Origin: Neocallimastix lanati (nom. inval.)
Lineage: Eukaryota > Neocallimastigomycota > Neocallimastigomycetes > Neocallimastigales > Neocallimastigaceae
Assembly (NCBI GenBank): GCA_016946835.1
Contig: JACVTC010000021.1
Span: 969,501-1,033,500 of the forward strand
DNA length: 64,000 nt
Direction of reading: 5' to 3'
The notes below the pieces were generated by a model that did no database searches, was not told the DNA's origin, and was given only the letters and a program-made list of their open reading frames with translations. The position numbers were made by a program, and so were the translations under genes. The stretch's first letter is position 1, and each line of letters starts with the position of its first letter. This document shows, piece by piece, positions 44,459 to 56,474 of this stretch.

Positions 44459-46744
44459 ATGGAAGAAAACAATTTTGCCAACGCAACCTATAAGGATGGT
44501 TTTGCCGTAGATAGACGCTACCTTAAGGGATTCTTAGCTAAAATGAATTTAATCTTCATGATTCACCCTGATCGATTCAATAATGATGAAACAAAAGTAA
44601 TCTACGTTATTTCTAGGTTATATGGTAATGCTATGAATTGGGCAGCATCACTTATGGAGAATCAGGACCCTTGCTTGTTAAATTACGAAGCCTTCGTTGA
44701 AAGAATGAAATCTGTATATGGGAGTTATGACTCAACATTTGTTGCAAATCAGAAACTCAGAACTATAAGACAAAAACGGTTAGGCGACATTAGAAGCTAT
44801 ATACTCGAATTCAACTCTTATGCCGACGAGTCATCTTGGAACGAAGAAGCGAAAATGGACGCATTTCTTGTTGGTTTAAATGATCAAATCGCTACAAGAA
44901 TTCTGAAAATGTTCCCTGGTCCAAGATCTCTTACTGCTATGCAAACTATAGCTTCCAGAATAGATGGCCGTCTATCAGCCCATAGGCAATTTACAAATAA
45001 TCAAAATCGATCAAACAATAACCTTAATAACAACAATTCTAATAAGAAAAGATGGAATTTTTATAAGAAAGGTTCGAATTCTAAACATTATGGACCCCTA
45101 TCCGACGAAGAGAAAGAAAGAAGAAAAAGAGAAAACCTCTGTTTATATTGTGGATCCTCAAATCATACTCTAGGCAATTGTCCACTCAAAAATAAGAAAA
45201 AATCACCCTCAAGCACTTCTCATATTACTAATCCTGAACCAAAGGCCAAAGAAAGAACAAGAATCTCAGATCAACAAAATTTGAGTCTTCCTATATTTGA
45301 ATTCACTCTCAATGTTTTAAAATCATCAGTCAAAACTAAGATTCTTCTAGATTCAGGTTCTCAACTTAATCTTATGGATGTCTACTTTGCCAATGAAAAT
45401 AACATTCCTTATTCATCCGAAACCATTCATCCTGAAGTAGGAGGAATTGGTGGTACTCAGAAAATTCTCGGGGAAACTTTGCCAATTTCGATCAGCTATA
45501 AAAATCACAATTGTAAAACTAAGTTTTATGTCGTCGATTTACCTTCTTATTGTGCTCTTCTTGGCGCTGAATGGCTCTCTACTCATAATCCAACAATAGA
45601 TTTCTCTTCTAAAACACTTCATTTTAATTCAAAATATTGCATTAATAATTGTCTCGTTATTCCAAATACTTATACAACCTTCATTCCTTCATGCAATTTA
45701 ATAAACGAAATTCCAAAAAATTCTGATAATTCGGACAACCAAAAAATTGAAGAAATTAACAATTCAGAAGAAAAAATATCTAATGAAATAATTAATAATA
45801 CTAAGAACCAACACAAGGAACCCAACGAAGATAATAAAAATGTTATCTATCTTTTACCAACTAAATTATCCTCATTTATGGATGTTTTTAGTGAAGTCGC
45901 TGCGAACATGCTACCCCCTCATCGACAATATGATTGTGAAATTAATTTGAAACCAAACACTAATTTATATTACGGCCCAATATATCCATTTCATCACCAA
46001 ATAAATGGTTTAACGGAGAGGGTGAACTCCGTTATCGAACAATACTTAAGATGCTATACAAATTTCAAAGGATCTAATTGGAATGACTTCCTTTACTTAG
46101 CAGAATTTAGCTATAATAACACCATTCAAGAATCCACTAATCATTCACCTTTCTTCGCTAATTATGGATTCAATCCCAGACATTCTCCCGAAGTCCCCAC
46201 AAATGTTGAAGTACCTAGAGCAGAAGAACTTGTTATAAACCTTGCAGAATTAACCAAGGAATTAAAAGAAAATATTAAAATAGCAATTGAAAAACAAGAG
46301 AAATATGCCAATAAGCATCGTATGGAACCACCTGAATTCAAGAAAAATGACAAAGTTTGGATCAATAGTTCTCTAATTATAAAGAATGGTAACAAAAAGC
46401 TTAAACCAAGAAAATTAGGACCTTTTAAAATCCTAAGCAAAATATCTCCTATTTCGTATAAACTTGACTTGCCAAAAAATCTTAGGATTCATCCAATCAT
46501 GCATGTCTCTGACCTTGAACCATACTTTGAAGATAAGTTTGGAAGAAACCAAGAACCACCACCAATTATCATTAACAACGAAGAAGAGTACGAAGTTGAA
46601 CAAATATTAGACAAACGAACTCATTATGGGAAAATCCAATACTTGATAAAATGGAAAGGATATCCGCTTTCAGAAGCTTCTTGGGAACCTGAGGAAAATC
46701 TTAATTGCCCCAAACTCTTGAAAAAATTCAATAAAAATAATTAA
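44459..46744 (+). CDS. Element C Gag-protease fused to integrase C-terminus (RT deleted)
   Basis: Open from ATG 44459 (761 residues). Gag core (about 1-170), CCHC knuckle [15 protein letters not shown] (about 228-242), protease [14 protein letters not shown] (about 298) and ILGETLPIS, then the pre-RT segment [16 protein letters not shown] and YYGPIYPF (about 510). Here the frame jumps straight into integrase: [20 protein letters not shown] (about 512-532, keeping only the last catalytic Glu), the KVWIN and GPFKI modules, and a good chromodomain ([21 protein letters not shown], about 725). RT, RNase H, the HHCC finger and the first two integrase Asp are absent without loss of frame. A deletion derivative that could supply Gag and protease but not copy itself. 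Confidence 0.9.
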   Translation: MEENNFANATYKDGFAVDRRYLKGFLAKMNLIFMIHPDRFNNDETKVIYVISRLYGNAMNWAASLMENQDPCLLNYEAFVERMKSVYGSYDSTFVANQKLRTIRQKRLGDIRSYILEFNSYADESSWNEEAKMDAFLVGLNDQIATRILKMFPGPRSLTAMQTIASRIDGRLSAHRQFTNNQNRSNNNLNNNNSNKKRWNFYKKGSNSKHYGPLSDEEKERRKRENLCLYCGSSNHTLGNCPLKNKKKSPSSTSHITNPEPKAKERTRISDQQNLSLPIFEFTLNVLKSSVKTKILLDSGSQLNLMDVYFANENNIPYSSETIHPEVGGIGGTQKILGETLPISISYKNHNCKTKFYVVDLPSYCALLGAEWLSTHNPTIDFSSKTLHFNSKYCINNCLVIPNTYTTFIPSCNLINEIPKNSDNSDNQKIEEINNSEEKISNEIINNTKNQHKEPNEDNKNVIYLLPTKLSSFMDVFSEVAANMLPPHRQYDCEINLKPNTNLYYGPIYPFHHQINGLTERVNSVIEQYLRCYTNFKGSNWNDFLYLAEFSYNNTIQESTNHSPFFANYGFNPRHSPEVPTNVEVPRAEELVINLAELTKELKENIKIAIEKQEKYANKHRMEPPEFKKNDKVWINSSLIIKNGNKKLKPRKLGPFKILSKISPISYKLDLPKNLRIHPIMHVSDLEPYFEDKFGRNQEPPPIIINNEEEYEVEQILDKRTHYGKIQYLIKWKGYPLSEASWEPEENLNCPKLLKKFNKNN

Positions 46745-46895
46745 AATAACTTAAACTAGAAAATGAATCTCTAATAAACTTTAAATTTTATAGTATATTA
46801 TATAATTATATGATTAAATTATATTCTTAAATTATTAATATTAAACTTATTATTATTGTTAAAACCTAATTTTTCCTTTATATTATTTTATAACT

Positions 46896-46927
<32 letters not shown>

Positions 46928-47142
46928 TCTATAATAACTATAAACTTTATTAATATCATGTAACAAAAATAATTATTAAATATGTTATTTCATATAATTA
47001 CTTATTAATATCATGTATTATTATTTTTATTATTTCATACTATTAAGCAAAAAAGAAATTCACACTTAAATACTTTATTTATTCATTGTAGTCTAGTTTA
47101 ACTTTAAGATTCGTCTGGTATCCGAATCCTGGAGGAGGACCA
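46745..47142 (+). other. Element C 3' untranslated region and polypurine tract
   Basis: AT-rich, with an A-run near 46901-46927. The tract GGAGGAGGACCA (47131-47142) abuts the right LTR. No gene seen. Confidence 0.65.
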
Positions 47143-47662
47143 TGTAACGAATCGTAGAGTTAGCAAAATTGTTGTTGTAGTCTGGTGGTAATACACCATG
47201 ACAATGAAGCCGAACTTCTTAGGTTCGACTCACACCCTTTCCCAATCTAAATTATTTTTAGTTAATTAATTAAATTATTGTAGAAAGTTCTAGAGTTTCT
47301 TTGGTTAATATTATATAACTAAATGAAACTAGAAAGTTCTATTTTAATAATTATTTTATCATTTTTTCTATAAGATTCATTTTCTAGAAAGAAAACTTAA
47401 TTTTTCGAACTTTCGTTAATCTTAACTTTTTCCGAAACTGTTTTTCCGAAAAAGTATAAATAAGTGTGAATTTCTCAATAAAAAATAATTTTTCTTTGTG
47501 CTTTTATTAACTAGTTAAAAGTAATTCGAAATATTACAATAACTAATTAATAATAAAAAATAATAATAAATTTTATATTTTAATAAAAAATATTAATAAA
47601 ACAAATTTTTTAAGAAAACGAATTACTTATTAGTGTAGACCTATTGGGTGTAAACCGTTACA
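47143..47662 (+). repeat. 3' LTR of element C (520 bp)
   Basis: TGTAACGAATC to CCGTTACA; no difference seen from the 5' copy. Followed by GTGCC (47663-47667), which completes the 5-bp duplication. Confidence 0.9.
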
Positions 47663-48997
47663 GTGCCCACAACGTTCAGGAAAACAATTATTCAACTAAA
47701 CCATGACTCGGAGTACGCAGGACACTTAGGAATTGATAAGACTTCGGACCTAGTATCTAGGAATTTCTACTGGCCGAAGATGAGGAAGGATATATCAGGC
47801 TACGTGAAAGCTTGTAGAACCTGCGCTACCAAGAAGGATGATCGCCATAAAGAATATGGTACTGCGGTAAGAGCTCCGGTTGCAGAATTACCCTGGCAAG
47901 AGGTACAATTGGATTTTATAACTGATCTGCCAGTGAAGAGTAGAGTAAGGACAAATAGTGGTTATGTTTGGGAAACGAAAAGAGCAGGTTGTATCTTAGT
48001 ATGCTGCGATAAATTAACCAAGATGATACACCTGATAGGATTTAAACATGTGCCCAACGCTATCGAGACTGCTGACGCATTCCTAAAGGAAATCTATAGG
48101 TTGCATGGATTCCCTAAGGTGGTTACAACTGATAGAGGAGTGCAATTCACTAGTCAGGTATGGAAGGAGCTACTAGAGTTCTTCGGGACCGAAGTAAACC
48201 ATGCTACCACTAGTCACCATGAGACAGTAGGCCAAGTGGAAAGGAACAATGCCTACGTAGAGACTTATTTACAGTGCTTTGTGGGAACCTACGATGATGA
48301 AAGTTGGATGGACTACTTGTTCTTAGCAGAGTTCTGCTATAACAACGCAATCCATGCTTCTACCCAACAATCTTTCCTCACCTTATATAATTACCAGGTA
48401 CACAACTCCCCTAAGACAGCCGATTTAGTGCACTCGTTAGGCGAAGTTAAAATGATCGATAGCTTTGCCCACAACTTGGGAAACCTAAAGCACATCCTAG
48501 AAATTGCCCAAACAAGATACCTGGATAATATGGATAGGACCCGTACAGATAATTACCCTAGGTACAGGTTGTTAGATAAAGTATGGCTAAAGAAACCTGA
48601 AAATTATGACGCGTTGCCATTCTACAAACTTGCAACAAGAAAATTCGGACCATTCAAGGTAGTTGGTGTCGACGAAGAAAAGAAGAATTACAGATTAGAT
48701 ATAAGTCGTTCACCCTTCCCAAATATGTACCCAGTGTTCCATGTAAGTGATTTGGAACCATTCTACAAATTACCTAAAACATTAGTGCCGGCTCCTGCAG
48801 GAAACCAAAAGATAATCCATATCCTTGGATCAAGGAAACACCAAGGACTCTATCAATACCTGGTTGCGTACCAGAATGATAAACAAGAGTGGGTTAACGC
48901 CGACGTGATCGACGACAATCCTCACTACGCTGAGTTGCTGGAGGATTACCAAGATTTTAGCTATAGCCAGTTCATTGCTAGCGTCGTCAACCATTAG
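47663..48997 (+). CDS. Element B Pol, part 2: integrase with chromodomain-like tail
   Basis: This is the exact in-frame continuation of the reading stopped at 29780, after removal of C and one copy of its duplication. HHCC finger HDSEYAGHLG ... CRTCATKK (about residues 15-55), catalytic D in LDFITDLP, D in TTDRGVQF (about 155) and E in GQVERNNAYVETYLQ (about 190). A FGPFKV module follows, then a weak chromodomain-like end (YLVAYQNDKQEWVNADVI). The stop is at 48995-48997. Between the first D and the next block an insertion of about 20 residues (KSRVRTNSGYVWETKRAG) is not present in E or F. No internal stops. Confidence 0.85.
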   Translation: MPTTFRKTIIQLNHDSEYAGHLGIDKTSDLVSRNFYWPKMRKDISGYVKACRTCATKKDDRHKEYGTAVRAPVAELPWQEVQLDFITDLPVKSRVRTNSGYVWETKRAGCILVCCDKLTKMIHLIGFKHVPNAIETADAFLKEIYRLHGFPKVVTTDRGVQFTSQVWKELLEFFGTEVNHATTSHHETVGQVERNNAYVETYLQCFVGTYDDESWMDYLFLAEFCYNNAIHASTQQSFLTLYNYQVHNSPKTADLVHSLGEVKMIDSFAHNLGNLKHILEIAQTRYLDNMDRTRTDNYPRYRLLDKVWLKKPENYDALPFYKLATRKFGPFKVVGVDEEKKNYRLDISRSPFPNMYPVFHVSDLEPFYKLPKTLVPAPAGNQKIIHILGSRKHQGLYQYLVAYQNDKQEWVNADVIDDNPHYAELLEDYQDFSYSQFIASVVNH

Positions 48998-49009
48998 TAG
49001 CTTGCTCCT

Positions 49010-49021
49010 TGGGAGAGGCCT
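49010..49021 (+). promoter_or_regulatory. B polypurine tract
   Basis: A purine-rich stretch (GGGAGAGGCCT) immediately before the right LTR. It is the likely primer for plus-strand synthesis; position supports it, but two C residues make it imperfect. Confidence 0.45.
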
Positions 49022-49529
49022 TGTAACAGATACATGGTAACTTCAAGCCTATCCAATGATAGTCCTTTGGTTACGTAACGTATCTCTAAACAGCTAGCAA
49101 TTTCAGCTAATCAAATAAAATCTTTTGTTAATTTCGTACATTAAATTTTATTATTTTATAATTAATTATATAGTTAAATACTTATTTAAATATATTTTAT
49201 TTAGTGATTAGTAAACTAAGTTAAATAAAATTATTTACCAATCATAATATTATTGACATGTATAAATAATAATTGAACTTGTAACTGTAACGCACTAGCG
49301 TTACTATTAACGTAAATTGTTATTATAAATATTAATATTAATAAATAAAATATAATTATTAAATAAAATATATTACGCAGGGTAAGCCCAGTAACTGATA
49401 ACAAATAGAGTTATAAAGTGCTGCGCTATATTCTAGTGTAATTAAGAAATAATAATTATTGAATTATTTAATTTAGTGTTTATTATTAACAACTCGAATA
49501 GAGAGGTGTTAAGTTATCTTAGCCTTTAG

Positions 49530-50241
49530 TGTTAAAATTTGGATATAATTTATAGTTTAAATTTAAATAAAATAATATGGTTTATTAAAAATATTTACTA
49601 AGTCGATATGTCTATATAGTAATATACTATATAGATATATAATAAAAATAATAAATATTTAAATGTTTAATTTAATAAAATTTTATTTATAATAAACTTT
49701 GATAATTAGAATTATCAAATTAATTTGATTTTAAATTTGTTTATTTTATTTAATAATAAAATATCTATAATATATTACTATTAAGGTAATTTTAAAATAA
49801 CCTTACAAAGAACATTTAAGATAAATTTTTACATCTTTCTTTTATACTTTGTAAGTTACATAATAATAATATTTAATTATAAGATAGTAATAATATAGTA
49901 ATATAAATAATAATAAAATATAAGGATAAATTTAATTATATAATTAATTTGAATAATTGAATTTAATATAGATATGTTGTAAACATATATAAAAACATAA
50001 TATAAATAAAATACACGTGACGTCAAATGTATCATTGAAATTAATTATTAATATAAACCTTATTTATTAATATTCTCAGAATTATTAGGCCTAAGATGAC
50101 CCTTTAAATATTAAACAAGAATTTATATTAATTATTAATTATTTAAATATATATATTATTTATAATTAAATAAATAATATTTTTAATTATTGAAATGTAA
50201 ATAACTGAAATTGAGATTTCAATTCAGTTATAATTTCAACA
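49530..50241. repeat. Solo LTR of family K (712 bp)
   Basis: TGTTAAAATTT to AATTTCAACA with exact 5-bp duplications TTTAG at 49525-49529 and 50242-50246. A minus-strand TATAAAAG lies near 49848. Orientation is uncertain. No other copy in the window. Confidence 0.8.
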
Positions 50242-50283
50242 TTTAGATTTAGTTATTATTCGTTATTTTAGTTAACAATAAAC

Positions 50284-51250
50284 TGTAAAATATTTAATAA
50301 TTTGAATACGTATTTAAATGTAATGTAATGTAAATTATTGTAGATAAAAATGTTTTCCAAATTTTTAATATAAATTTAAATGTATTCCAAATTATTAATT
50401 TAAATAACTTTCTCAAAAATTTATGACTAAATTATTTGGAGAATTTATGTAACAATTACTCAGTTTGAATCACTAAACTTCATAAATTAAAAAATAATTA
50501 GTCATTAATTAGTTAAATTAAAATAATTAAAGGAATATTGCCTTTTCCGTTTGTTTACAAAAACTTGCCGTTTTGTTTACTTGTCTTTTAAATTATAGAA
50601 ATTCTAAAAATAAAAATAGCAAGTTGTGGTTTAGTAAATTGGTTTTCACAACTTGGCAAAATTTAAATTAAATATATGGATAGAATATATTTAATCATAT
50701 AATTAATGAATTAAACTCTAAATTTTCTTCATAGAAAATTTTAGAAAAATTAGATAGTTTTAAATAGGATTTATATTAAAATAATTCATAACATTTCATG
50801 TAATTTATTATATAATGTAATTGATAATATAAAATAATATGTTTATGTAATTTATTAAAATTTATTTTGATTTAAAACTTTATTTTGAAAAAGTATAAAA
50901 AGAGTTAATTTTTCAACTATTGAACGATAGTTGGAAAATCGTATAGTAATAGGAAAATTTAAATTTTATTATTAGTTTCGTAACTATTATTAGAATAGTT
51001 ACTTTCTTATAAAACAATTATATTATAGTTTGTGAAACCTTAACTGCTAGTGGGAACTCCGGAAAGGACCCTGCGTTACCCAGTTAAGTGGTTGTTGAAA
51101 ATTAGTTAATAAATAAAATAAATAAATAAAAGGAATTAAAAAAGAAAATAATTAATTAATTAATAGAGGTTTAGGATATAGTGTTATTAGTGTAGTAAAG
51201 TTAGTATAGAATAGCCACAAACCTAGACTTGATAAGTATTTTATTTTACA
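50284..51250 (+). repeat. Solo LTR of family D (D1, 967 bp)
   Basis: TGTAAAATATT to TTATTTTACA with exact 5-bp duplications TAAAC at 50279-50283 and 51251-51255. It shares the TATA box, the CAACTAT/ATAGTTG hairpin and the TTAACTG/CAGTTAA island with D2. It has extra sequence near 50600-50740 but lacks the microsatellite expansion. Confidence 0.85.
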
Positions 51251-51266
51251 TAAACGTACCTTTTGC

Positions 51267-51973
51267 TGTAATAATTTAATTATAAAATTAATTATAATTA
51301 AATTATTAACTACAACTTAATAATAATTAAATAATAATTATTATTAAATTGAGAGAGCAAAAAAGATAAATATACTTATCTTCTATAGGAAAGAGTTTAT
51401 TATAACTAATTATAATAAACTAATAACACAGAATTGACAAAGGAAAAAGATTATTTTATTTTATTTTATTTTTAAATTTGTTTTATTAAATCTTGCTTTA
51501 TTAAAATAGAAATATAAAATATTTATTAATGTTATTACTATATTTAATCTAATGTAATTGATCGAAAATAAAAGAATAAAATAATAAAAGATATTTCGAT
51601 CATAAAATTATAAATTTACAAATAAGGAAAATAACATAATGATATTAATAAACAAAATACAGAATACATTATTAAAATACATATTAGAATACATAATACA
51701 TTTGTTTACAATTTAATTAAATAAATAAACTAAAACTAATAAATTTAATAATTAAATGTATAATTAAATAAACTATAATTATTAATAAATGTATAAATAA
51801 TAATTAATTAAATAAATTTTGTTGTATTAAATTAATGAATATTTAATATGGGTTAAATAAATTATTAATAATATTTAAATGAATAAATATTATATAATTA
51901 AATAAAGTTATAATTATAACTTTAACTAAGAAAATATAATTATTTTATTTAAAAATAATTATAGATTCTTACA
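51267..51973 (-). repeat. 3' LTR of element E2, promoter segment deleted
   Basis: TGTAATAATTTAATT to ATTCTTACA. Compared with 60332-61190 it lacks about 260 bp covering the TATA box and the self-primer site; the join is at CTAATGTAATTGATCG. On the minus strand a purine-rich stretch (CTTAAAAGGAGCAA) lies between pol and this LTR. Confidence 0.75.
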
Positions 51974-51982
51974 TTGCTCCTT

Positions 51983-53217
51983 TTAAGATGATGGCTCTTT
52001 CAATTCTTTATTCCGCTCTGTATAAGGCTCCAATTGTGAGATATGAAATACCGGATGGAGATGAAGATTTTCTGGTAACTCCAAACGGTAGTTCATTCTT
52101 TCCCTCTTTTCGATAATTTTAAAAGGCCCTAAGTATTGTGAGGCAAGTTTTTTGGCAGGTTCGTTTGTGAAATAGTACCGTTTGAGCCAAACCTTGTCGT
52201 TTACTTGAAGATCGGGTCCAATGGAAGTTCGTTTATCACCATATTTTTTAAAGTCTTCTTTTGCTTTTATTAAATGTTGGCGAAGAGCATCAAAGTGAAA
52301 AGACCAGTCCCTGGATAAAATCGAGGCATTGTCTTGGAGGAGTACTGGAGGAGAGTCTATAGTGCAATTTGGGTGAAAGCCATAGTTTGCCATGAAAGGA
52401 GATTTTCCAATGGATTTATGTATTGAATTATTATAAGCAAATTCACAAAGTGGAAGGTAAAGGCACCATTCACTTTGAGCAGTGGAACAATAGCAACATA
52501 GATATTGTTCAACGACAGAGTTAGTACGTTCGACTTGGCCATTTGACTGTTGATGATGGGCAGTAGCTAGACTTGGTTTAGCATGGATTGCAGAGCAGAG
52601 GGAAGTCCAAAATTCAGAGGAGAACTGAGAACCATGATCAGATACTATGATTTTAGGAAAACCATGGTATCGAAAAACATTAGAAGGAGCTTAGCAGTAA
52701 GATCGGCAGTTGGGACATCAGAACAAGGCACAAGATGGATCATTTTAGTTAAATGATCAGACACAACCATTATACAAGTGCAACCTTGCGAAGTTGGCAG
52801 GTAGACGATATAGTCGACCCCTATAATTTCCCAGGGTTTTGTAGGTATGGGAAGCGGCTGTATTTTACCATAGGGTTTATGCCTGCGCGTTTTGCTTCGA
52901 CAACAGGTATCGCACGATATAACATAATTATAGATATCTTTTTTCATGTTGGGCCACCAGTAGTACCTTTTTAATTTTTCATAGGTCCTATCTACCCCCT
53001 GGTGTCCACTAATTGGTGCGTCATGAAAAGTTTTTAAAATTCTTGCCTTGAGAGAGGATGGTACTATAATGCGTTTTTGAAAATGTAAAACGCCATCGAC
53101 GAGGCTAAATAATGAACTTTTAATTTCGTTCGATTTATTACGGATTTTTGATAAGACTTCCTTGCAGTATTTATCTGCATTTTGTGTTTTAATAAGACTT
53201 TGAATATTTATTATCAT
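51983..53217 (-). pseudogene. Element E2 integrase, two frameshifts
   Basis: In minus sense: HHCC finger HDAPISGHQG ... CDTCCRSK (about 53030-52890), D in VDYIVYLP (about 52820), then a frameshift near 52680. The core resumes with VSDHGSQF (about 52640) and GQVER with its Glu (about 52540), then MANYGFH (52393), KVWLKRYY and YLGPFKI. It ends LEPYTERNKELKEP at 51983 with no chromodomain. A second frameshift near 53200 separates it from RNase H and looks like a 4-base insertion relative to E1. This copy keeps the C-terminus that E1 lost and shows that family E ends after the GPY/F module. Confidence 0.85.
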
Positions 53218-56056
53218 TTATAGCACAACAAAAAGAATCAGCTTTAATAACTGAATTAATATTAGATGGAAGTTCAATTTTATAATCAGGCCTTCTGGAT
53301 AATGCATCAGGTTTACCACCTTTCGCTCCTGGCCTATAAGAAATCCGAAAATCAAATTTGGAAAGGAATAAGCTCCAACGTATTTGTCTTTGATTTAAGT
53401 GTTGGGGCTTCTTAAAGTATAGTAAATTCTTATGATCGGTTATTACTTGGACTGGATATTTAGCACCTTCGAGATGATGCCTCCAAACATCGAAAGCTGT
53501 AATTATGGCAAGAAGCTCTTTATCATATATTGTATAATTGACTTCTGCCTTATTTAAAGACCTAGAATGAAAGGCCACTGGATGTAATAAATTATCGGTA
53601 CTACTAATTTGTGAGAGTACACAACCAACAGCAAAGTCGCTGGCATCGGTCTCCACAACAAATTCTTTCTCAGAGTCTGGAAAGATAAGTACCTCACCAG
53701 TTGTAAACGATGCTTTTAATTTTATGAAAGCATCTTCAACTTCCGAGTTCCAGTTAAAATTATTTTCCTTTTTAAGGAGAGCGCGAAGAGGTTCCATAAT
53801 TTTAGCAAAGTTCTTAATAAACTTGCGATAAAAATTGCAAAGCCCAAGGAAACTTTGGAGTTCCTTTAAGTTTTTTGGAGTAGGCCATTCTAAGGCCGAT
53901 TTGACCTTGTTTTGGTCCATTGTTAGATCATTAATAGAAACAGTGAAGCCTAGAAAAGTAGTTTCTGTAACATGAAAGTCACACTTTTCTAATTTTACAT
54001 ATAAGCCATTATCAATAAGTAATTTTAATACAATGCGAACATGATTTACATGCTCTGAAATAGTTTTGGAATAGATAATGATGTCGTCAAGATATACTTG
54101 AACATAAGAACCGATGACATTATTAAGCACATCTTGAATAAATCTCTGAAATACCGAAAGGGCATTTCTTAATCCAAAAGGCATTACAAGATATTCGTAA
54201 TGGCCAATTGGAGTCCTGAAAGCAGTTAAGTATTCATGTCCAGCTTTAACTCTAACAAGGTTATAAGCCGAACGCAAATCCAACCTAGTAAATATTTTTG
54301 AATCTTTAAACGATTCTATTAAATCACTTATTCTCGGAATTGGATAGCTATTACGGATTGTAATAGCATTAAGGCGTCGATAATCTACACAGAGCCTTAA
54401 AGAACCATCATGTTTTTTCACAAATAAAACAGGTGCACCCGCTGGTGATTTAAATTTGAGATTGAATTTCTTTTTTAGATTTTCTTTAATATACTCTTTC
54501 AAAGTTTTTAATTCAGTGGTAGTTAAAGAGTATATTGGACCAAAGTATAATTGACCTCCAGGAATGAGATCAATGGAGATATCATATTCTCGATGAGGTG
54601 GGAGTTTCTCTGCATTTTTCTTTTCAAATACGATTATTAGATCATAATAATATTTTTTAATAATTTCTTCCTTGTTAAGTTGTTCTTTATTGTTGGTTAA
54701 TCCAGGTAACATTACGGCACAAATGTCTTCATCAAAGAGTTCATCTTCTGAAATTGATTCAGGAATTATAGTGTCACAATTATTTTCATCATATGAGTTA
54801 TTTGGAGTGATCATGGATGCTGTTACTTCTGATTTTTGATTGAAAAATTTATTCTTCCTTGAGGATGGACAATGTGATCCACAATATTTTCCGATAAAGA
54901 ATATCTTGCTTGCTTGATAATTAATATACGGATTATGTTTTGACAGCCAATCTCTTCCTAAGATTCCATTGATACCATTTAGTTGCAGATTTCCAATACA
55001 GAATTCAAATATTTCGCTATGATCCATGATTTTTAACCTCAATGGTTTTGTTGTTTGCTTAATAGTCATATTTTGACCATTAGGCAATTGGATGTTTATT
55101 GGTGTTGAAAGTCCAGAAGTTGGTATTTTGTTTGCGTTGGTGAAGTTTTTGCATAGATAACTTCTTGCTGAACCTGAATCGATTAAAAAGTTGGTCCTAA
55201 CGTTTCTTCCATTTACCTTAATAAAGAATGTTGTTGTCATTGTAGAATTCCCACTTGGAGTGTAATTAGCAGAGAGTATGTCGCTTTTGAATTTATTTTT
55301 CTTACTTTTATTTCTTTTGAATTGACTTCCTGTTTTATTTAGTTCGTGTCTTCTTTTATTGAAGGTTTTATGGTTCTTGTAGTGATTATTGTTGGATTTG
55401 TGTCTTATACAGCTTTCTAAGTAGCACTTCTTATCTATTCCAATGATAATGTTTGTGGCTTCAAACAAGGTCTTAGGCTTTTGTTGTTTATCGTACTCTT
55501 CGCGAACCCGATCAAGTAATCCTTTTCCAATAATATCTACTAGCACTTCGTCGGGCCATCCTAGACGTCCTGCCAATCTTCGGAATTCAATGGTATAGTC
55601 GGCTACGTTTCCAAGCTGATGTTGTTTTAAGTTCCATAATTGATCCATAATTACGTATTTCTGCTTTCTTTCGTCACCCGCATCAAAGTTTTCTAATAAA
55701 AGTTTCTTGAAATGTTCATATGGAAGTTTTTTAAGAGTTCCATCCGTTAAGAGAGAAAGACCCCATCTTCTTGCTGTTCCACTAAGTTTGTTGAGGACGA
55801 ATGCACTTTTTGATTCATCATCTTGGTAAGCGTTTGGATGATTTTTAAAGAATTCTTCACTTTGGATGATAGCTTCTAAGATATTCGGTTTGTTCTTTTC
55901 TTCGTTTTCTTTTAAGAGAACCCCATTTGGAGAGAAGAATGCGGGAATAAAGTCAGTTATTGCAGAAATTAATCTTGAAGTACTGTTTGTTTGGAACTTT
56001 TGGTGTGTTGAACTTTCAGCTGGATTAGCCTTAATATTTTCTTCATTGAATTCCAT
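53189..56056 (-). CDS. Element E2 Gag, protease, RT, RNase H
   Basis: One open frame of 955 residues from ATG 56056 (MEFNEENIK). Gag core about 30-230; basic Asn/Lys-rich tail without CCHC (about 230-275); protease FLIDSGSARSYL (about 290) and ILGRDW. RT blocks are VDYRRLNAITIRNSYPIP (about 560), MPFGLRNALSVF (about 630) and [10 protein letters not shown] (about 660). RNase H has ETDASDFAVGCVLSQ (about 810), ITDHKN (about 880), KKPQHLNQRQIRW and a GGKPDALSRRPDY tether. Highly similar to E1 throughout. Where E1 has a stop this copy has Gln, which makes it the reference for family E. NALSVF in place of the usual NAPSVF is a small oddity. Confidence 0.9.
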   Translation of the reverse strand: MEFNEENIKANPAESSTHQKFQTNSTSRLISAITDFIPAFFSPNGVLLKENEEKNKPNILEAIIQSEEFFKNHPNAYQDDESKSAFVLNKLSGTARRWGLSLLTDGTLKKLPYEHFKKLLLENFDAGDERKQKYVIMDQLWNLKQHQLGNVADYTIEFRRLAGRLGWPDEVLVDIIGKGLLDRVREEYDKQQKPKTLFEATNIIIGIDKKCYLESCIRHKSNNNHYKNHKTFNKRRHELNKTGSQFKRNKSKKNKFKSDILSANYTPSGNSTMTTTFFIKVNGRNVRTNFLIDSGSARSYLCKNFTNANKIPTSGLSTPINIQLPNGQNMTIKQTTKPLRLKIMDHSEIFEFCIGNLQLNGINGILGRDWLSKHNPYINYQASKIFFIGKYCGSHCPSSRKNKFFNQKSEVTASMITPNNSYDENNCDTIIPESISEDELFDEDICAVMLPGLTNNKEQLNKEEIIKKYYYDLIIVFEKKNAEKLPPHREYDISIDLIPGGQLYFGPIYSLTTTELKTLKEYIKENLKKKFNLKFKSPAGAPVLFVKKHDGSLRLCVDYRRLNAITIRNSYPIPRISDLIESFKDSKIFTRLDLRSAYNLVRVKAGHEYLTAFRTPIGHYEYLVMPFGLRNALSVFQRFIQDVLNNVIGSYVQVYLDDIIIYSKTISEHVNHVRIVLKLLIDNGLYVKLEKCDFHVTETTFLGFTVSINDLTMDQNKVKSALEWPTPKNLKELQSFLGLCNFYRKFIKNFAKIMEPLRALLKKENNFNWNSEVEDAFIKLKASFTTGEVLIFPDSEKEFVVETDASDFAVGCVLSQISSTDNLLHPVAFHSRSLNKAEVNYTIYDKELLAIITAFDVWRHHLEGAKYPVQVITDHKNLLYFKKPQHLNQRQIRWSLFLSKFDFRISYRPGAKGGKPDALSRRPDYKIELPSNINSVIKADSFCCAINDNKYSKSY

Positions 56057-56439
56057 ATTTACCTAAATTATATAAATTATATAAAAATATAAAAGATCAG
56101 TGTAATATAAAAATATAAAATTCTAAAGGATAAATAACAAATTTAAGTTTTAATAATAGTTAATGATTAATAAGTATTATCTATAATAAAGCTTCTGAAT
56201 TAATAAAAATTTAATTAAAACTTATTTTAATTTTTTCCTTTTCGTGTTGCTGTTCATTCAGTCTATCAACCGAAGAGCTGCAATGTAGGTCTTACGCCTC
56301 TGCCTACAAGCGTGGGTCAACAACGTACTTAGAAATTGATAAATTAAAATAAATTTTAAGGAAATATCTATCAAGACTTTCCTTTATTATAAAATTTTTC
56401 TTATAAAAAATTCACTATTATTAATTACTTAAAATATTA

Positions 56440-56474
<35 letters not shown>

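Larger units (their letters stand above)
49022..51264 (+). repeat. 3' LTR of element B, split by K and D1 and cut by E2
   Basis: The B LTR is found in three pieces: 49022-49529, 50247-50283 and 51256-51264. Solo LTR K (duplication TTTAG) and solo LTR D1 (duplication TAAAC) separate them. The last bases (ACA) are missing where the E2 LTR begins at 51267. The LTR pieces differ from 24021-24577 at a few positions. Confidence 0.85.
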
